From the NCBI GenBank assembly GCA_963680875.1, contig OY804584.1, forward strand, positions 95,376,031-95,440,030: a stretch of 64,000 nucleotides of DNA; not shown here. Direction: 5' to 3'. Below are more model-generated notes on this DNA. The model was not told where the DNA came from. It was given only the letters and a program-made list of their open reading frames with translations, and did not search any database. Position 1 is the stretch's first letter. The DNA comes from Bathymodiolus brooksi. Its lineage: Eukaryota > Mollusca > Bivalvia > Mytilida > Modiolidae.

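Overview
The window reads as metazoan nuclear DNA, most likely from a mollusc and probably a bivalve. It is AT-rich, has many small GT-AG exons in long introns, and is crowded with dispersed repeats, including tRNA-headed SINEs and SINEs with a core of the type described from bivalves. I cannot name the genus from sequence alone.

Almost the whole window belongs to one gene on the minus strand, with both ends outside. I could chain 32 consecutive exons in one open reading frame, from the right edge (5') to about position 788 (3'). Order of the encoded protein: a giant Thr-rich mucin domain made of a TTTVEP hexapeptide repeated about 680 times in one exon of at least 12.4 kb (51623-64000); a NIDO domain (exons 2-4); an AMOP domain (exons 5-6); a VWD domain with a GDPH motif (exons 7-9); a conserved post-VWD segment and a beta-rich, cadherin/Ig-like segment (exons 10-12); 17 EGF-like modules, many calcium-binding (exons 12-26); and two SEA domains in tandem (exons 27-29 and 30-32). 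This is the mucin-4 layout (mucin, NIDO, AMOP, VWD, EGF) with SEA domains added. The visible coding sequence is about 17.5 kb, about 5,830 residues. The signal peptide and any membrane anchor lie outside the window.

The introns hold: a dead Tc1/mariner element (9661-11274); MITE-like inverted-repeat elements; a non-LTR retrotransposon fragment (26912-27320); two SINE families with about twenty copies; minisatellites with units of 21, 25, 32, 33, 42, 43, 54 and 161 bp; and a nested cluster where two insertions split a 43-bp minisatellite that begins at the splice acceptor of exon 16.

The most unusual signals are: the very large homogenised mucin array with kilobase-scale higher-order repeats; two candidate autoproteolysis sites (GDPH in VWD, G-S in the first SEA); repeated small tandem duplications at exon edges that copy splice donors or acceptors into the neighbouring intron (exons 3, 4, 5, 12, 18, 22, perhaps 8); and SINE copies whose tRNA-like head or body has itself expanded into a tandem array. 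I found no convincing plus-strand gene, RNA gene or CRISPR. The long plus-strand open frames across the mucin exon are antisense shadows of a stop-free 18-bp repeat.
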